Notes: generated by a model not told the origin, from the letters alone. Shown: positions 24,901 to 34,606, counted from the stretch's first letter. The stretch: DNA of 64,000 nucleotides from Pseudomonas yamanorum (GCF_900105735.1 NZ_LT629793.1:7006001-7070000), one strand, 5' to 3'. A program made the numbers and translations.

Positions 24901-27407
24901 TGGCCATAGGCATGTTCGTGGGTAATGAGGCTTGAGGCCAGATGGCTGAAAGGGTGACGCGCAAAACTGTCGAGGCCGAAGCGCTCGTTGATCGCCTGAT
25001 ACAGGCGGCCAGTCAGTTCACTTTGCGCCTGCCAGTGACGCCATTCGGGCAAGCGTTCCAGAACTTCGGGCGGCAGCTTGGCAGCCACAGGCGGCAGGTC
25101 GATCAGATGCCGCACCAGTTCGCGCACCGAGCAGGCCAGCGTTTCCGGCACCTCGGTCATGGCCTGTTCAAAGCGCTCGATCAGACCCAGCTGTTGGCCC
25201 AGGGTGGCCAGTGTGGCGCTGCGTCGGGCTTGCAACTGCGACGACTGGGCATCGCCGGCTATCCAGCGCTCATAGCATTCGCGCAGGTTGCCCACGAAGG
25301 CCTTTTTGTCGGTCTGGGAGTCGTGAATCAGGCAGCACAACTCACCCAGTTCACTCTGTTGCAGGCGATGGAACACCACATCCAGTGCCGCGCGCTTTTC
25401 GCACACGAACAGCACCCGCAGGCCGCGACCGGCATAGTCGGCGATCAGGTTGGTGATGGTCTGGGACTTGCCGGTACCCGGCGGCCCCTGAATGATGAAA
25501 TTGCGCCCGGTACGGGCCAGGCTGACGGCGGCATTCTGCGTCGCATCGCCGGCCACCACGTTCCATTGTTCCGGCAGCGGGATCGGGTCCGGTGCCTGGA
25601 CTTCGACCTCCCGGGGCTCAATGGAGAACATCCGGTCAAACGCTTCGTTCTGCGCCGGCTCGTCGATCAACTGCGCGTAATCGCGCACCAGCGACATCTT
25701 GCGATAGTTGAAGTTGGCCAGGGTGACCTGGGTCAGGTCGATGTCCCAGGCGTAGCGATGCCCCTGATTCTCGGGCAAAGCGTAGGTGCTGTTTTCAGTG
25801 CTGCGGGCGACCATTTGTGGATGCTGGTCGCGCAGCGAAGGTTTGCCACCGACCGCCATGCGCAGCGGCAACACGCTGGGCAGGACTTTTTGCTGGAACA
25901 GTTGCAGGCCCAACGGGCGGTAGTCTTCGCGGTCGTAGCTGAAATCCGGCTTCACCAACGGCATGGCCGAGCGCTGACGGGCGCGGCGCCGCTGGAAGTG
26001 CTGCAGGTGCTGCACTGCCTTCTGGTGGATCAGTTCGATTTGCGGTTTGCTTTGCAGGCGCAACTCCACGCCGGGCTCGGTCAGCTTGATCTGGCGCGCA
26101 ATATCCGCGTGGATTTCTTCAAGCGAGGTTTTTTGCAGGTCGACGGTTTCCGGCAACTGGATATCGTAGAGCTGGCGCAACTGATGACGCAGTACCGGGT
26201 TGAATTCGGCCTCGGTCTCATCGCACTGCAACATGAACTGGTCGCGCACACCTTTTTTGCGGCTCAGCTCCACCGGCAGCCACAGCAGCGGGGTGACGAT
26301 GCGTTCTTCCGGCGTGTCCTTGAGGTTGTGCCAGCGCATGAACGCGACCACCAGGCGCAGGTTGCTGAAGCCGAACTCGGCACGATCGCGGCGGGTTTCC
26401 TGGATGATGCGTTCCAGGGACGCCTGCAGCCAGGTCTGGTCTTCAAACCGCAGCCATTGCTGCAGGCCAACCGGCTTGCCGCTCAACACCTGCTCGGAGA
26501 AACCACCGAAGGTAGGCTGCCAGGTGCACAGCGATTCAGGTCGGATGCTTTCGATCCGCATCACCAGCGGCACGCTGGCCACGGTCAGGTTGACGTTGGC
26601 CTGGGTCGGCCGGAAGTGCAGCAGGCGATTGCGCCGCGACAGGTCGAACAGCCGGTTGCGCAGGTGCTCCAGCACCACGGTGCGCCGCGACGCCGGGCCT
26701 TCGGCCTGGGCCAGCACACGCTCGACATCCAGGCTGGCCGGCTGCTCGCGCCAGGACTCCAGGCGCCGGGCCAGGGAACTGACATCGGTGGCGCGCTCAT
26801 GCCGGTTGAGTTCGGTCATCTCGACGATCAGGTTGGCCAGCACCGGGTTGAGCCGGCCATTGAGCTGGAACAGGTTGCGCCGATGCCGGGCAAAGGTCTT
26901 TACATCGTTGATATCGGCAAAGTCCAACCCGCAGGCCAGGCACGCGAGCAACTGCCCGAGTTGGAAAATATCGGTGATTTCGTCGTGATGCCCGAGACGA
27001 TGCTCCCAGCTGTGCAAGTCCGTGAGGAACACCGGGTGGTCGATGGCCTGGTGCGGGTCTTCCTGCACGTGCAGGTCGGTAATGGCCACGCCACTTTCCG
27101 AATCCCGGGTCAGGCGTACCGTGCCGACGATATTCAGCGCCGACTCCGGATTGGGCTGCACTTGCTTGATCGCTTCCAGCGCCAGACGCGGCGGTACACC
27201 TTCGGGGTTACGCAGTTGCAGGGTGCGCTCCGGCCCTTGCAGCACGTCGAGATAACTGAGCTGGGCGACACGCCCCTGATCATGCAGTTGCGCCACCTGG
27301 CGCAGCAGCGGCAACGCCAGGAACACCACATCATCGATAGGCACGGCAGCGCCATCGTGGCTCTGCAGCAATTGAGTGAAGGTGACGGGTTGGGTTATTG
27401 GGTCCAT
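21951..27407 (-). CDS. Large DUF4011-type SF1 helicase with kinase-like N-terminus, Vsr-like nuclease domain and WGR domain
   Basis: 1818 aa. Residues about 30-230 resemble the C-lobe of a protein kinase without catalytic motifs (LLRQVAQLHDQG, DIFQLGQLLACL, ERATDVSSLARRLESW). A DUF4011 region (about 250-430, LRNRLFDLSRRNRLLHFRP) follows. The SF1 helicase core has Walker A GPPGTGKSQT near 640, a long helical insert, Walker B DEASQIPSEEA near 1270 with GDEMQLPPT, and C-terminal helicase motifs (NVQGDERDVIILS). A Vsr/MTES_1575-like nuclease fold (about 1615-1705, RSQFRCDLAI, GWKIIDVLSHDW) and a WGR domain (about 1740-1810, WRIGVTEADVVVNFGRIGTK) end the protein. From memory, DUF4011-helicase-Vsr proteins have been tested as antiphage systems. 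Its start overlaps the metallopeptidase gene by 13 bp. Confidence 0.85.
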   Translation of the reverse strand: MDPITQPVTFTQLLQSHDGAAVPIDDVVFLALPLLRQVAQLHDQGRVAQLSYLDVLQGPERTLQLRNPEGVPPRLALEAIKQVQPNPESALNIVGTVRLTRDSESGVAITDLHVQEDPHQAIDHPVFLTDLHSWEHRLGHHDEITDIFQLGQLLACLACGLDFADINDVKTFARHRRNLFQLNGRLNPVLANLIVEMTELNRHERATDVSSLARRLESWREQPASLDVERVLAQAEGPASRRTVVLEHLRNRLFDLSRRNRLLHFRPTQANVNLTVASVPLVMRIESIRPESLCTWQPTFGGFSEQVLSGKPVGLQQWLRFEDQTWLQASLERIIQETRRDRAEFGFSNLRLVVAFMRWHNLKDTPEERIVTPLLWLPVELSRKKGVRDQFMLQCDETEAEFNPVLRHQLRQLYDIQLPETVDLQKTSLEEIHADIARQIKLTEPGVELRLQSKPQIELIHQKAVQHLQHFQRRRARQRSAMPLVKPDFSYDREDYRPLGLQLFQQKVLPSVLPLRMAVGGKPSLRDQHPQMVARSTENSTYALPENQGHRYAWDIDLTQVTLANFNYRKMSLVRDYAQLIDEPAQNEAFDRMFSIEPREVEVQAPDPIPLPEQWNVVAGDATQNAAVSLARTGRNFIIQGPPGTGKSQTITNLIADYAGRGLRVLFVCEKRAALDVVFHRLQQSELGELCCLIHDSQTDKKAFVGNLRECYERWIAGDAQSSQLQARRSATLATLGQQLGLIERFEQAMTEVPETLACSVRELVRHLIDLPPVAAKLPPEVLERLPEWRHWQAQSELTGRLYQAINERFGLDSFARHPFSHLASSLITHEHAYGQLKAFLDEAGGLMDSVEPFLESSSSLLSSDTRLADARVLTQAAEQLTGANLASHLDLLESGSPGSQALQAEQAALQTLTVQQHNAAETTRHWRDKLAPQDTQAAQDLVQRLEGSLLRWLQPAWWRLRGELQRRYDFSQHAVRPSYRSVLDNLAGEHRATAELQAEQQRLQSHYGIQDIDQFVQNLQALLQQLSTSPLLRQWVEGLRGNPNALPGVRQEASLRQPVARLAELVAQHCVFEPAPSLGELAEYLRDLREELEELPDTLPLLNELHQADPVCLLAVQQHALAQKALDGLIAQENLTRLYRANPQLARFDGPALSLAARQVSQAESSLLKHNAHVLSATLHQRFLEHVKQSAMSVTQLDAQAREFKKAYAKGRRELEHELGKTMRYRSIREMASGDSGRVINDLKPIWLMSPLSVSDTLPLTPDLFDVVIFDEASQIPSEEAVPALSRAQQVIVVGDEMQLPPTNFFSSAGEQDDNELIAMEDGEQIAINLDADSLLSQAARNLPATLLAWHYRSRHEALISFSNAAFYEGRLITIPDRRIERPALAQAALDSMDAQAVIQGADTLLDSPISFLKMSDGVYLSRSNLAEARYIANLVRELLQRETGLSLGIVAFSEAQQGAIEQALEDLAASDSAFATRLEQEYVREDAGQFNGLFVKNLENVQGDERDVIILSICYAPGPNGKMLMNFGPINQRGGEKRLNVIFSRARKRMAIVSSIEADAITNTHNDGAAALRGFLQFAQASANGDAPRSQGILANLNPGAKQSFAVSLPKDSLRSALAAALRKRGHTVQEYVGRSQFRCDLAISDASGEHFSLGVLLDGDTAAATDVRERYIFRPTVLRSFGWKIIDVLSHDWLRAPEEVLSQIEALLRGEEAPALPEPEQEVEPETVEVEASPAPEAQTPMREFTFGEGNSNKFWRIGVTEADVVVNFGRIGTKGQTLIKSLDSPERAVREAEKLIAEKLRKGYQEQAGSITPG

Positions 27408-28597
27408 GTGTCGACCTCCGCTTTGAGCGCGCGAGCGATCGGGTCGAGCTCACGTTTGGGTAATTTGATATCGCGTTTTAGCACGCTGATAAAGTCGTCG
27501 GCGCTGCCGAGTTTCTTCGCGGTGCGCGCGGCATGCAGCAATGCTTCGTCGCGCAGGTCACGGTCCACCAGGCTCAGGTCGAGCATGATGAAGTGCAGGT
27601 ATTCGTGGATGCTCGCGTCGATACGTTCGGCATTCAGCGTGCCAAGGTCCAGGGGCGTTTCATTGTCTTTCCAGTCGGGAAAGAACCCCCGCACCTGATT
27701 GAGCACAGCGTCCGACTGCAACACCGGTGCACTGATAAAGCTGGCGATAAAGCCGCGGGTGAGGGCGGTCAGCTCCACCTGGTCGGTCACATCCAGGCGA
27801 CTGAGCGACAACGGCCCGCGCAATCGGCGGTGCAGCCAGGCGTCCGTCTCCGGGAGCTGCTGCCACCAGCTGTCTACTGCCTGGGAACGCAGAAACGCCT
27901 CCGGATGCGATACGCCCTGAGACAGCTGTGCATCCTTGCCATCCAGTTCACGGGCCTGCTGCAGATAGCTGGCCGCATCGACGCTGACAATCCCGGTGTG
28001 AATCTTCACCAGCGAGGTGATGGACGCTTCCGGCCCACTCGCCACCAGGGCTGCACCGCGGTCGGCATAGATTTCGGTGTGCAGGCTATATAAACGTGCG
28101 GTCTGTTCCAGACTGGCTGGCGTATACACGTCAGCCATCGCGTGATTCAGAATGCGGTCGGCGGTGAGATAGTCCCCATCGTGCTCCGACCACAAACGGT
28201 AATGGGCCAGCTCATGCCCCAGCAACGCCAGCAACTCCTGGGCGTCGAGCCGTTCAAGAATCGGCCCGTAGAACACCACATGCACCTCACCGGCCAGGTA
28301 ATACAGGCTCGCATTCATCACGCCGTCGCCGGCCTGGTAGAGCGTGGCGGGTGCCTGGATCTGCAAGCACTGCAACGCCGTCTCGCAAGCCTGATAGGCC
28401 TGCGGGTGAGTCTCGGGGCTCAGGCGATAGGTGTCTCGCAGCAATTGCGCGCGTACGTCCTGGGCATGTTCCTGCTGAACACCCAGGGACGAGGCCCAGC
28501 TCCACACGGCAGGTTCACTGGTTTTCAGGTACTCGACCACCTGTTGGTGGTAAGGCAGTGGCGTCAGGCTGCTGATGTCCAGCGCGGGGGTACTCAT
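27395..28597 (-). CDS. M48-like zinc metallopeptidase, coupled to the helicase gene
   Basis: 400 aa, no signal peptide or clear membrane helix. The zinc motif HELAH lies at about 127-131 (LLGHELAHYRLW), and a third-ligand candidate Glu lies in HTEIYADRGA (about 175), the spacing and surroundings seen in M48-type peptidases. The C-terminal half is helical and unassigned. It is the first gene of a two-gene unit: its end overlaps the helicase start by 13 bp, so the products are probably made together. A cytoplasmic peptidase paired with a helicase-nuclease suggests a switch or effector pair, but this is inference. Confidence 0.8.
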   Translation of the reverse strand: MSTPALDISSLTPLPYHQQVVEYLKTSEPAVWSWASSLGVQQEHAQDVRAQLLRDTYRLSPETHPQAYQACETALQCLQIQAPATLYQAGDGVMNASLYYLAGEVHVVFYGPILERLDAQELLALLGHELAHYRLWSEHDGDYLTADRILNHAMADVYTPASLEQTARLYSLHTEIYADRGAALVASGPEASITSLVKIHTGIVSVDAASYLQQARELDGKDAQLSQGVSHPEAFLRSQAVDSWWQQLPETDAWLHRRLRGPLSLSRLDVTDQVELTALTRGFIASFISAPVLQSDAVLNQVRGFFPDWKDNETPLDLGTLNAERIDASIHEYLHFIMLDLSLVDRDLRDEALLHAARTAKKLGSADDFISVLKRDIKLPKRELDPIARALKAEVDTWTQ

Positions 28598-28805
28598 CGT
28601 TCAAACGTCCTTGAGGATACGGCTCCATAAGCTGCGCCTGGGCTGGCATCCCGGTATCAGTGATAGGCAATAAACGCGGAGCATACCTAGGGGTTGGGGA
28701 AATTACTTGTGAAAGTACACAGCCCGTGTGCGCTGGCGTGTTCAAGCCGTTAACGGTGGGACCTTTGTGCATACGCGCAGAAAAAGATTGAATATTCACA
28801 TCTAT

Positions 28806-28821
28806 TGTTATTTAAATAACA
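28806..28821. promoter_or_regulatory. 16-bp palindrome upstream of the deoxynucleoside salvage operon
   Basis: TGTTATTTAAATAACA is a perfect palindrome about 60 bp before the cdd start, inside a wider imperfect dyad (CTATTG ... CAATAG, 28803-28828). It is the strongest symmetric element in the 28598-28880 gap between the divergent metallopeptidase gene and cdd. It is probably the operator for a nucleoside-responsive repressor; no regulator gene is adjacent. Confidence 0.5.
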
Positions 28822-28880
28822 CCACAATAGCGTCACGACCTCCCTGGCCGTGCTCGCAACAAGATGGGATGACCCTGTGC

Positions 28881-29279
28881 ATGACAAGTGAAGAACATTT
28901 GATGGAACAGGCAAAGCGTGCCGCCGAGAGCACGTACTCGCCTTACTCCCATTTCCCGGTCGGCGCAGCATTGCTGACTGCCGACGGTGAGGTGGTACAG
29001 GGTTGCAACGTGGAGAACATCTCTTACGGGCTGACCAATTGTGCCGAGCGTAGCGCGTTGTTCAGCGCCATCAGCCAGGGCCATGCGCCGGGCAGTTTCA
29101 AGGCGATGGCTGTTTATGCACCCAACGTTTCACTGATAAGCCCTTGCGGTGCCTGCCGCCAGGTGATGCTGGAGTTGATGGCCAAGGATGCGGTGGTGAT
29201 TTGCCAGGGCAGTGACCCTGCCGCCACGCGTACCTGGACCCTGGCGCAATTGCTGCCGGGCGCCTTCGACGCTTTCTAA
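28881..29279 (+). CDS. cdd: Cytidine deaminase
   Basis: 132 aa, the usual length of the homotetrameric Zn enzyme, which deaminates cytidine and deoxycytidine to uridine and deoxyuridine. The zinc and catalytic motifs are complete: NCAERSAL supplies one Cys and the catalytic Glu, and PCGACRQ the other two Cys. SPYSHFPVGAAL and GCNVENISYG are substrate-binding segments. The ATG at 28881 (MTSEEHLMEQAKR) is chosen as the family N-terminus; upstream in-frame starts add unrelated sequence. First gene of a salvage operon with a transporter, deoA and deoB. Confidence 0.93.
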   Translation: MTSEEHLMEQAKRAAESTYSPYSHFPVGAALLTADGEVVQGCNVENISYGLTNCAERSALFSAISQGHAPGSFKAMAVYAPNVSLISPCGACRQVMLELMAKDAVVICQGSDPAATRTWTLAQLLPGAFDAF

Positions 29280-29333
29280 TCCTGGGCAGGCCTTCGGGCC
29301 TGCGTCCGCTTGGTCCATTGTTGAGACGCCTGC

Positions 29334-30599
29334 ATGATCAGTCTTGTCGGAATAGCGACCCTTATTCTCATTGCCATTGCTTTATCTCATCAACGACGCT
29401 CGATCAACTGGCGCACCGTCTCGGTAGCGTTTCTGATCCAGGTGTTGATCGGTGCTTTTGCGCTGTACGTGCCTTGGGGCCAGACGGTGCTGGCCTCGCT
29501 ATCGGGGGCGGTGGCCTCGCTGCAGCTCTACGCGAACAAAGGCATCGAGTTTCTGTTTGGCGGCCTGAGTTCGCCGCACATGTTTGAAGTGTTCGGCAGC
29601 GGTGGGTTTGTATTCGCGATCCGAGTATTGCCGATGATCGTGTTCTTCGGCAGCTTTATCTCGGTGCTGTATTACATCGGCGTGATGGGCTGGATCATCC
29701 GGTTGGTGGGCGGTGCGCTGCGCCTGTTGCTGGGCACCAGCCGCATCGAGTCGATGGTGGTGACGTCGGCGATTTTCATTGGTCAGTCGGAAGTACCGCT
29801 GGTGGTACGGCCGTTCATTGCCAAGCTGACTCGCTCGGAGTTATTCGCGGTGATGGTCGGCGGGTTCGCGGCGGTGGCCGGCTCGGTGCTGTTGGGTTAC
29901 GCCGGGCTGGGGGTGGAGCTCAAGTACCTGATCGCGGCGTGTTTCATGTCGGCGCCCGGTGCGCTGTTGATGGCGAAGCTGATGGAGCCGGAAACCGAAT
30001 CAGCCCGCACCGAACAGGTGATCGAGGAACTGGGGCAGGCAGAGAATCGCCCCACCAATATCATCGATGCCGCCGCCGAAGGAGCCCAGGTTGGCTTGCG
30101 CCTGGCACTGTCCGTCGGTGCCATGCTGCTGGCGTTTATCGCGCTGATCGCCCTGTTCAACGGGCTACTGGGCTGGGCCGGCAACTGGTTTGGCTACCCG
30201 CAGTTGACCCTGCAACTGGTGCTCGGGCACGTGCTGGCGCCCATCGCTTTTCTGCTGGGGGTGCCGTGGCACGAGGCGGTCATGGCCGGCGGTTTTATCG
30301 GTGAAAAGCTGGTCCTCAACGAGTTCGTCGCCTATGCCGACCTGGCCAACTACCTGACCCCGGCCAAAGCCGCCGAGGCCGGTGTGCCGCTGTTGTCGGT
30401 CCACACCCAAGTGATCGTCACCTTCGCCCTGTGCGGCTTTGCCAATCTGTCCTCGATTGCCATTCAGCTGGGCGGCCTGACGGGTATCGCCCCGCAACGC
30501 CGCCAAGAACTGGCGCGGCTGGGCCTGCGGGCCATGATCGGCGGCACGCTTTCCAATCTGATGAGTGCGGCGATTGTCGGCTTTTTCATCTCGCTGTAA
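29334..30599 (+). CDS. Concentrative nucleoside transporter (CNT/NupC family)
   Basis: 421 aa integral membrane protein that should import nucleosides by cation symport. Family features include the N-terminal helices, [32 protein letters not shown] and the C-terminal segments [19 protein letters not shown] and [20 protein letters not shown]. It lies between cdd and deoA in the same direction, so it supplies substrate for the pathway encoded around it. NupC-like by family; the exact orthologue name in this organism is not certain. Confidence 0.92.
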   Translation: MISLVGIATLILIAIALSHQRRSINWRTVSVAFLIQVLIGAFALYVPWGQTVLASLSGAVASLQLYANKGIEFLFGGLSSPHMFEVFGSGGFVFAIRVLPMIVFFGSFISVLYYIGVMGWIIRLVGGALRLLLGTSRIESMVVTSAIFIGQSEVPLVVRPFIAKLTRSELFAVMVGGFAAVAGSVLLGYAGLGVELKYLIAACFMSAPGALLMAKLMEPETESARTEQVIEELGQAENRPTNIIDAAAEGAQVGLRLALSVGAMLLAFIALIALFNGLLGWAGNWFGYPQLTLQLVLGHVLAPIAFLLGVPWHEAVMAGGFIGEKLVLNEFVAYADLANYLTPAKAAEAGVPLLSVHTQVIVTFALCGFANLSSIAIQLGGLTGIAPQRRQELARLGLRAMIGGTLSNLMSAAIVGFFISL

Positions 30600-30609
30600 G
30601 GAGCACAGT

Positions 30610-31917
30610 ATGTGGTTGCCACAAGAAGTGATTCGCCGTAAACGCGACGGGCACGCCCTGGCCGCAATGGACATTCAACGGTTTGTCGCCGGCATTGCCG
30701 ACGGCAGCCTCAGCGATGGGCAGGTCGCGGCGTTCGCCATGGCGGTTTTTATCAAGGGTATGGATGTGACCGAGCGCATCGCCTTGACCGAAGCGATGCG
30801 CGACTCCGGCCAAGTATTGAGTTGGGATCTGCCGGGGCCGATCGTGGACAAGCATTCCACCGGCGGCGTCGGCGACATGATCAGCTTGCTGCTGGCACCT
30901 CTGCTGGCGGCCTGCGGCTGTTACGTGCCGATGATTTCCGGGCGTGGCCTGGGGCACACCGGCGGCACCCTGGACAAGCTCGAGAGCATCCCCGGTTACG
31001 ACTGCCAACCCAGCCCTGAACGTTTGCGCACGGTGGTGGCCGAAGTCGGTTGCGCCATCATCGGCCAGACCGCCAACCTTGCACCCGCGGACAAACGTTT
31101 ATATGTGATCCGCGATGTGACCGGGTCGGTCGAGTCGATTGATCTGATCACCGCATCGATCCTCGGCAAGAAACTCGCCGCCGGCCTCGACGTATTGATC
31201 ATGGATGTAAAAACCGGCAACGGTGCATTTATGGCCGAGCCCGAACAGGCGCGCGAACTGGCCGCCAGCATCGTCGCCGTGGCCAACGGTGCCGGGGTCA
31301 ACACCCGCGCCCTGATCACCGATATGAACCAGCCCCTGGCCCGCAGTGCCGGCAATGCCCTGGAGGTTGCCGAAGCCGTAGCACTGCTCAAGGGCGAGGT
31401 GCGCAGTGAACGCCTGTGGGCAGTGACCTTGGCCCTGGCTACCGAGGTACTGACGATGGCCGGCCTGGCGAGGGATGAGGCTCAGGCCCGTGATCAATTG
31501 CTTCAGGCCTGGCAGAGCGGGGCAGCCTTGCAGCGCTTCGAGCAAATGGTCAGTGCCCTGGGTGGCCCGCAGGGCTTTGCTCACAACCCCGATGCGCATT
31601 TACCCAAGGCCGCCGTGTCGGTACCGGTGTGGGCCGAGGAGGAGGGCTGCGTCAGCGAGATCGACACCCGGGCGGTGGGCTTGGCGGTGGTGGCATTGGG
31701 CGGCGGGCGCAGCCATCCAGACGATGTGCTGGACCTGTCGGTCGGCTTCAGCGAGTTGGCCTTTGTCGGTGAACAGGTGAACGCGCAAAGACCCTTGGGC
31801 TGGGTACACGCGCGCAATACAGAGCAGGCCGAACAGGGGGCATCCGCCTTGCGCGCAGCCTATCGATTAGGCGGTGAGCGTTTAGCTGAACGCAATTTGA
31901 TCCAGGAAATACTATGA
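30610..31917 (+). CDS. deoA: Thymidine phosphorylase
   Basis: 435 aa. The ATG at 30610 follows AAGGAGCACAGT. The family signature is present: [20 protein letters not shown] (phosphate and nucleoside site), [20 protein letters not shown], and [15 protein letters not shown]. It splits thymidine and deoxyuridine to base plus 2-deoxyribose-1-phosphate, the step after cdd. The stop overlaps the deoB start as ATGA, so the two are translationally coupled. No deoC or deoD lies in the cluster. Confidence 0.95.
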   Translation: MWLPQEVIRRKRDGHALAAMDIQRFVAGIADGSLSDGQVAAFAMAVFIKGMDVTERIALTEAMRDSGQVLSWDLPGPIVDKHSTGGVGDMISLLLAPLLAACGCYVPMISGRGLGHTGGTLDKLESIPGYDCQPSPERLRTVVAEVGCAIIGQTANLAPADKRLYVIRDVTGSVESIDLITASILGKKLAAGLDVLIMDVKTGNGAFMAEPEQARELAASIVAVANGAGVNTRALITDMNQPLARSAGNALEVAEAVALLKGEVRSERLWAVTLALATEVLTMAGLARDEAQARDQLLQAWQSGAALQRFEQMVSALGGPQGFAHNPDAHLPKAAVSVPVWAEEEGCVSEIDTRAVGLAVVALGGGRSHPDDVLDLSVGFSELAFVGEQVNAQRPLGWVHARNTEQAEQGASALRAAYRLGGERLAERNLIQEIL

Positions 31918-33140
31918 GCAAGGCCATCGTGTTGGTGCTGGATTCGTTGGGCATCGGTGCCAGTGCCGACGCCGCCCTTTTTGGTGACTCAGGCGCCGAC
32001 ACCTTGCGCCATATCGCCGAGGCGTGCGCCCGTGGCGAAGCCGATGGGCCGTTGCGCCGGGGGCCGTTGTCCCTGCCGAATCTGGGACGCTTGGGATTGG
32101 GGGCTGCAGCGGCGGCCAGTGGCGACGGACCGTTGCCGGGCCACTGGGGCGACGCCGCACCGAGCGGTGCTTTCGGCCACGCACGGGAGCAATCGTCTGG
32201 CAAAGACACACCGTCCGGGCACTGGGAAATGATGGGCGTGCCGGTGTTGTTCGACTGGGGTTATTTCGAAAAGCCGGTCAACTCCTTTCCGCCACAGTTG
32301 CTGGCCGACCTGATTGAACGGGCAGGCTTGCCGGGCATCCTGGGCAACTGCCATGCCTCGGGTACCACGGTGCTGGACGAGTTGGGTGAGGCACACATCC
32401 GCAGCAAGCAGCCGATTTGCTACACCTCGGCCGACAGCGTGATGCAGATCGCGGCCCATGAAAGCCATTTCGGGCTCGAGGAGTTGTACCGGGTGTGTGA
32501 AATCGCCCGCACTTTGTGTGATGAATACACCGTTGGCAGGGTCATTGCCCGTCCGTTCACCGGGGAACACACGCGTGAGTTTCGCCGCACCGGCAATCGC
32601 CGCGACTACACCGTGCCGCCGCCATCGGCGACATTGCTTGATCATCTCTGCGACGCAGGCGGCACCGTGCACGCGGTGGGCAAGATCGGCGACATTTTCG
32701 CGCACCGCGGCATCAGTCGGTTGTACAAGGCCGACGGCAACGACGCGCTGTTCGATGCCACGCTCAAGGCTTACACGGAAGCGCCAGACAACAGCCTGGT
32801 GTTTGCCAATTTCGTCGACTTCGACATGCTCTACGGCCACCGCCGGGACCTGGCCGGGTATGCGGCCGCGCTGGAAGCGTTCGACCGCAGGCTGCCGGAG
32901 TTATTGGCGTTGATGGACCCGCAAACGTTGCTGGTCATCAGCGCCGACCACGGTTGTGATCCTTCTCGTCCGGGCAGCGATCACACCCGCGAGCATGTGC
33001 CTGTATTGGCTTATGGTGCGGGCGTGGCGGCGGGGTGGTTGGGCGAGCGTGACAGCTTTGCTGATATTGGCCAGACGGTGGCGATGCATTTGGGGTTGGG
33101 GCCGTTGGAGTGGGGGACCTCTTTCAGAAGGAGCCCATGA
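31914..33140 (+). CDS. deoB: Phosphopentomutase
   Basis: 408 aa, alkaline-phosphatase superfamily. Metal-binding motifs are clear at both ends: [10 protein letters not shown] near the start, and [20 protein letters not shown] near the C-terminus. [10 protein letters not shown] contains the family segment after the phospho-Thr region ([12 protein letters not shown]). It moves phosphate from C1 to C5 of (deoxy)ribose, turning the deoA product into 2-deoxyribose-5-phosphate. Last gene of the operon; a convergent LysR gene ends 86 bp away. Confidence 0.95.
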   Translation: MSKAIVLVLDSLGIGASADAALFGDSGADTLRHIAEACARGEADGPLRRGPLSLPNLGRLGLGAAAAASGDGPLPGHWGDAAPSGAFGHAREQSSGKDTPSGHWEMMGVPVLFDWGYFEKPVNSFPPQLLADLIERAGLPGILGNCHASGTTVLDELGEAHIRSKQPICYTSADSVMQIAAHESHFGLEELYRVCEIARTLCDEYTVGRVIARPFTGEHTREFRRTGNRRDYTVPPPSATLLDHLCDAGGTVHAVGKIGDIFAHRGISRLYKADGNDALFDATLKAYTEAPDNSLVFANFVDFDMLYGHRRDLAGYAAALEAFDRRLPELLALMDPQTLLVISADHGCDPSRPGSDHTREHVPVLAYGAGVAAGWLGERDSFADIGQTVAMHLGLGPLEWGTSFRRSP

Positions 33141-33226
33141 CCAACACGCAAGTCTGGTCTGCGACGTTCTCAATCGCACGGGCTATCTGATGAATGAGCC
33201 ATACCGCAGGCAGTATTTTTTACTCC

Positions 33227-34132
33227 TTAAACACGACGAGGCTCGCCCTCGGCAATTTTGCGCATCAGGCTCAGGTAGCGACTTGCTGCCAGCCCCAAGG
33301 GGCGGTTCTTTACCCAGATGATATCGACCCATAACCGCATCTGACTTGGCATGTAGTCAAACACCACCTCCGTCAATGCGCCCGAAGTGATCAGGGGTTG
33401 TACCAGCGGTTGTGGAAGATAAGCCCAGCCCAATCCTTGCTGCACCAGGTCCAGCGTTGCCAGATAGTTGTCGCTGTGCCAAATCCGCCGTGAAAGCACA
33501 ACACGTGGATCAGAGTCTGTAGGGCCTCCAGTAGCAACGATGATCTGCCGAACGTTGACCAACTGCTCTTCACTCAAAGGGCGCTTCTTGCCGGCGGCCG
33601 CAGGATGATCAGGAGAGGCAACGGCTACCAACAATTGGCTCCCCGCTTCAAGAAACGTCTCCCGCTCGTCAAGCCCTGGTCGTTCAAATCCCAGTGCCAA
33701 TTGCACACGCCCGTCATGGAGCATGCGCATCGCCTCCGGATGCGACGCGGAGCGAATCTCGATTTCAAGCGTGGGGAACTCGCTGGCGATAATGGACAGC
33801 GGACGATTCCATACGCCTGTTTGCAACTCCGGCGCCATCGCAAGGACCAAGCGCTCCTCCAACCCCTGATGAAGCTGGAGCGCATGGGCGTCCAGCAGGT
33901 TCAACTGGCTGGCAACCTGGCGTGCCTGGGGCTCCAGTGCTTTGGCGGCGGCCGTAGGAATGGCTTTGCGGGTTGACCGATCAAACAGCAATAAATCCAG
34001 CTCTGCTTCAAGCTGCGACACCGCCATGTTAATGGCCGAGGGTACCCGGCCCAATTTGCGTGCGGCGGCAGAAAAGGAGCCGCTGTCGACAACCGCAAGG
34101 AAAACTTTGAGTGACTCACTAGTAAAGGCCAT
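33227..34132 (-). CDS. LysR-family transcriptional regulator
   Basis: The ATG at 34132 (MAFTSESLKVFLAVVDSGSF) matches the family N-terminus better than a TTG four codons upstream. The winged-helix DNA-binding part spans about 1-65 (SFSAAARKLGRVPSAINMAV, SQLEAEL), and a type-2 periplasmic-binding-protein-like effector domain fills about 90-295. 301 aa, normal length. It is divergent from the remains of an SDR gene; the 29-bp dyad between them (34149-34177) is its probable operator. It may also control the aminotransferase and ligase genes downstream. Confidence 0.88.
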   Translation of the reverse strand: MAFTSESLKVFLAVVDSGSFSAAARKLGRVPSAINMAVSQLEAELDLLLFDRSTRKAIPTAAAKALEPQARQVASQLNLLDAHALQLHQGLEERLVLAMAPELQTGVWNRPLSIIASEFPTLEIEIRSASHPEAMRMLHDGRVQLALGFERPGLDERETFLEAGSQLLVAVASPDHPAAAGKKRPLSEEQLVNVRQIIVATGGPTDSDPRVVLSRRIWHSDNYLATLDLVQQGLGWAYLPQPLVQPLITSGALTEVVFDYMPSQMRLWVDIIWVKNRPLGLAASRYLSLMRKIAEGEPRRV

Positions 34133-34148
34133 AGCAGTTGTCAAATTT

Positions 34149-34177
34149 TCTGATAATGATCGTCTTTATTTATCAGA
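34149..34177. promoter_or_regulatory. Dyad TCTGATA-N15-TATCAGA between LysR gene and SDR remnant
   Basis: Seven-base perfect arms at 34149-34155 and 34171-34177 lie just upstream of the LysR start codon. The size and position suit a LysR-type recognition site. Confidence 0.5.
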
Positions 34178-34228
34178 TTTATTCGCCTAATTTCCACCCC
34201 TATTACCAATTAAGACGTGGGGTACACC

Positions 34229-34527
34229 ATGTTAAATACTGATTTGAGGGGGCAGGTGGCACTTGTCAGTGGTGCCGGAAGTGAAGCGGGTATTGGTATG
34301 GCGATCGCGCGCAGGCCGGGTGCAGCGGGCGCAATGGTGGGCATGAACATGGGGCTTGCGCTTGAAGTCGCCAAGCAGGGGATTACCGTCAACAGCGTGG
34401 CCCCCGCGAAGCGGCGGCGGTTGCATTTCTGGCATCGCCTGACGCCAGTTACATCACGGGGGAAGTCCTCGTGGTGGATGGCGGGAACTGTCTGATCGAG
34501 AGCAAAGCCTCTCACGGCGATTATTAA
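34229..34527 (+). pseudogene. Short-chain dehydrogenase remnant with internal deletions and a frameshift
   Basis: The beginning (RGQVALVSGAGSEAGIGMAI) is the nucleotide-binding start of an SDR. It jumps to a late segment (GLALEVAKQGITVNSVAP), losing the central part with the catalytic Ser-Tyr-Lys. After a further loss and frame change the C-terminus appears in another frame (AAVAFLASPDASYITGEVLV, VDGGN) and ends at 34527. About 300 bp remain of an expected 750. It is non-functional, but shows what once stood divergent from the LysR gene. Confidence 0.8.
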
Positions 34528-34606
34528 GTTTGAATACGCTCCAGCGCGCTCAATCCACGATATTGGGCGGGGGGCTATAACCAAGATTTATAAAAGCGCG
34601 ATGTAT

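Noticed and set aside
24942..27698. Very long open frame on the plus strand opposite the helicase gene (over 900 codons)
   Set aside because: It is antisense to a protein with clear helicase motifs, has low-complexity Gln/His/Leu composition typical of a shadow frame in GC-rich DNA, and has no ribosome site.
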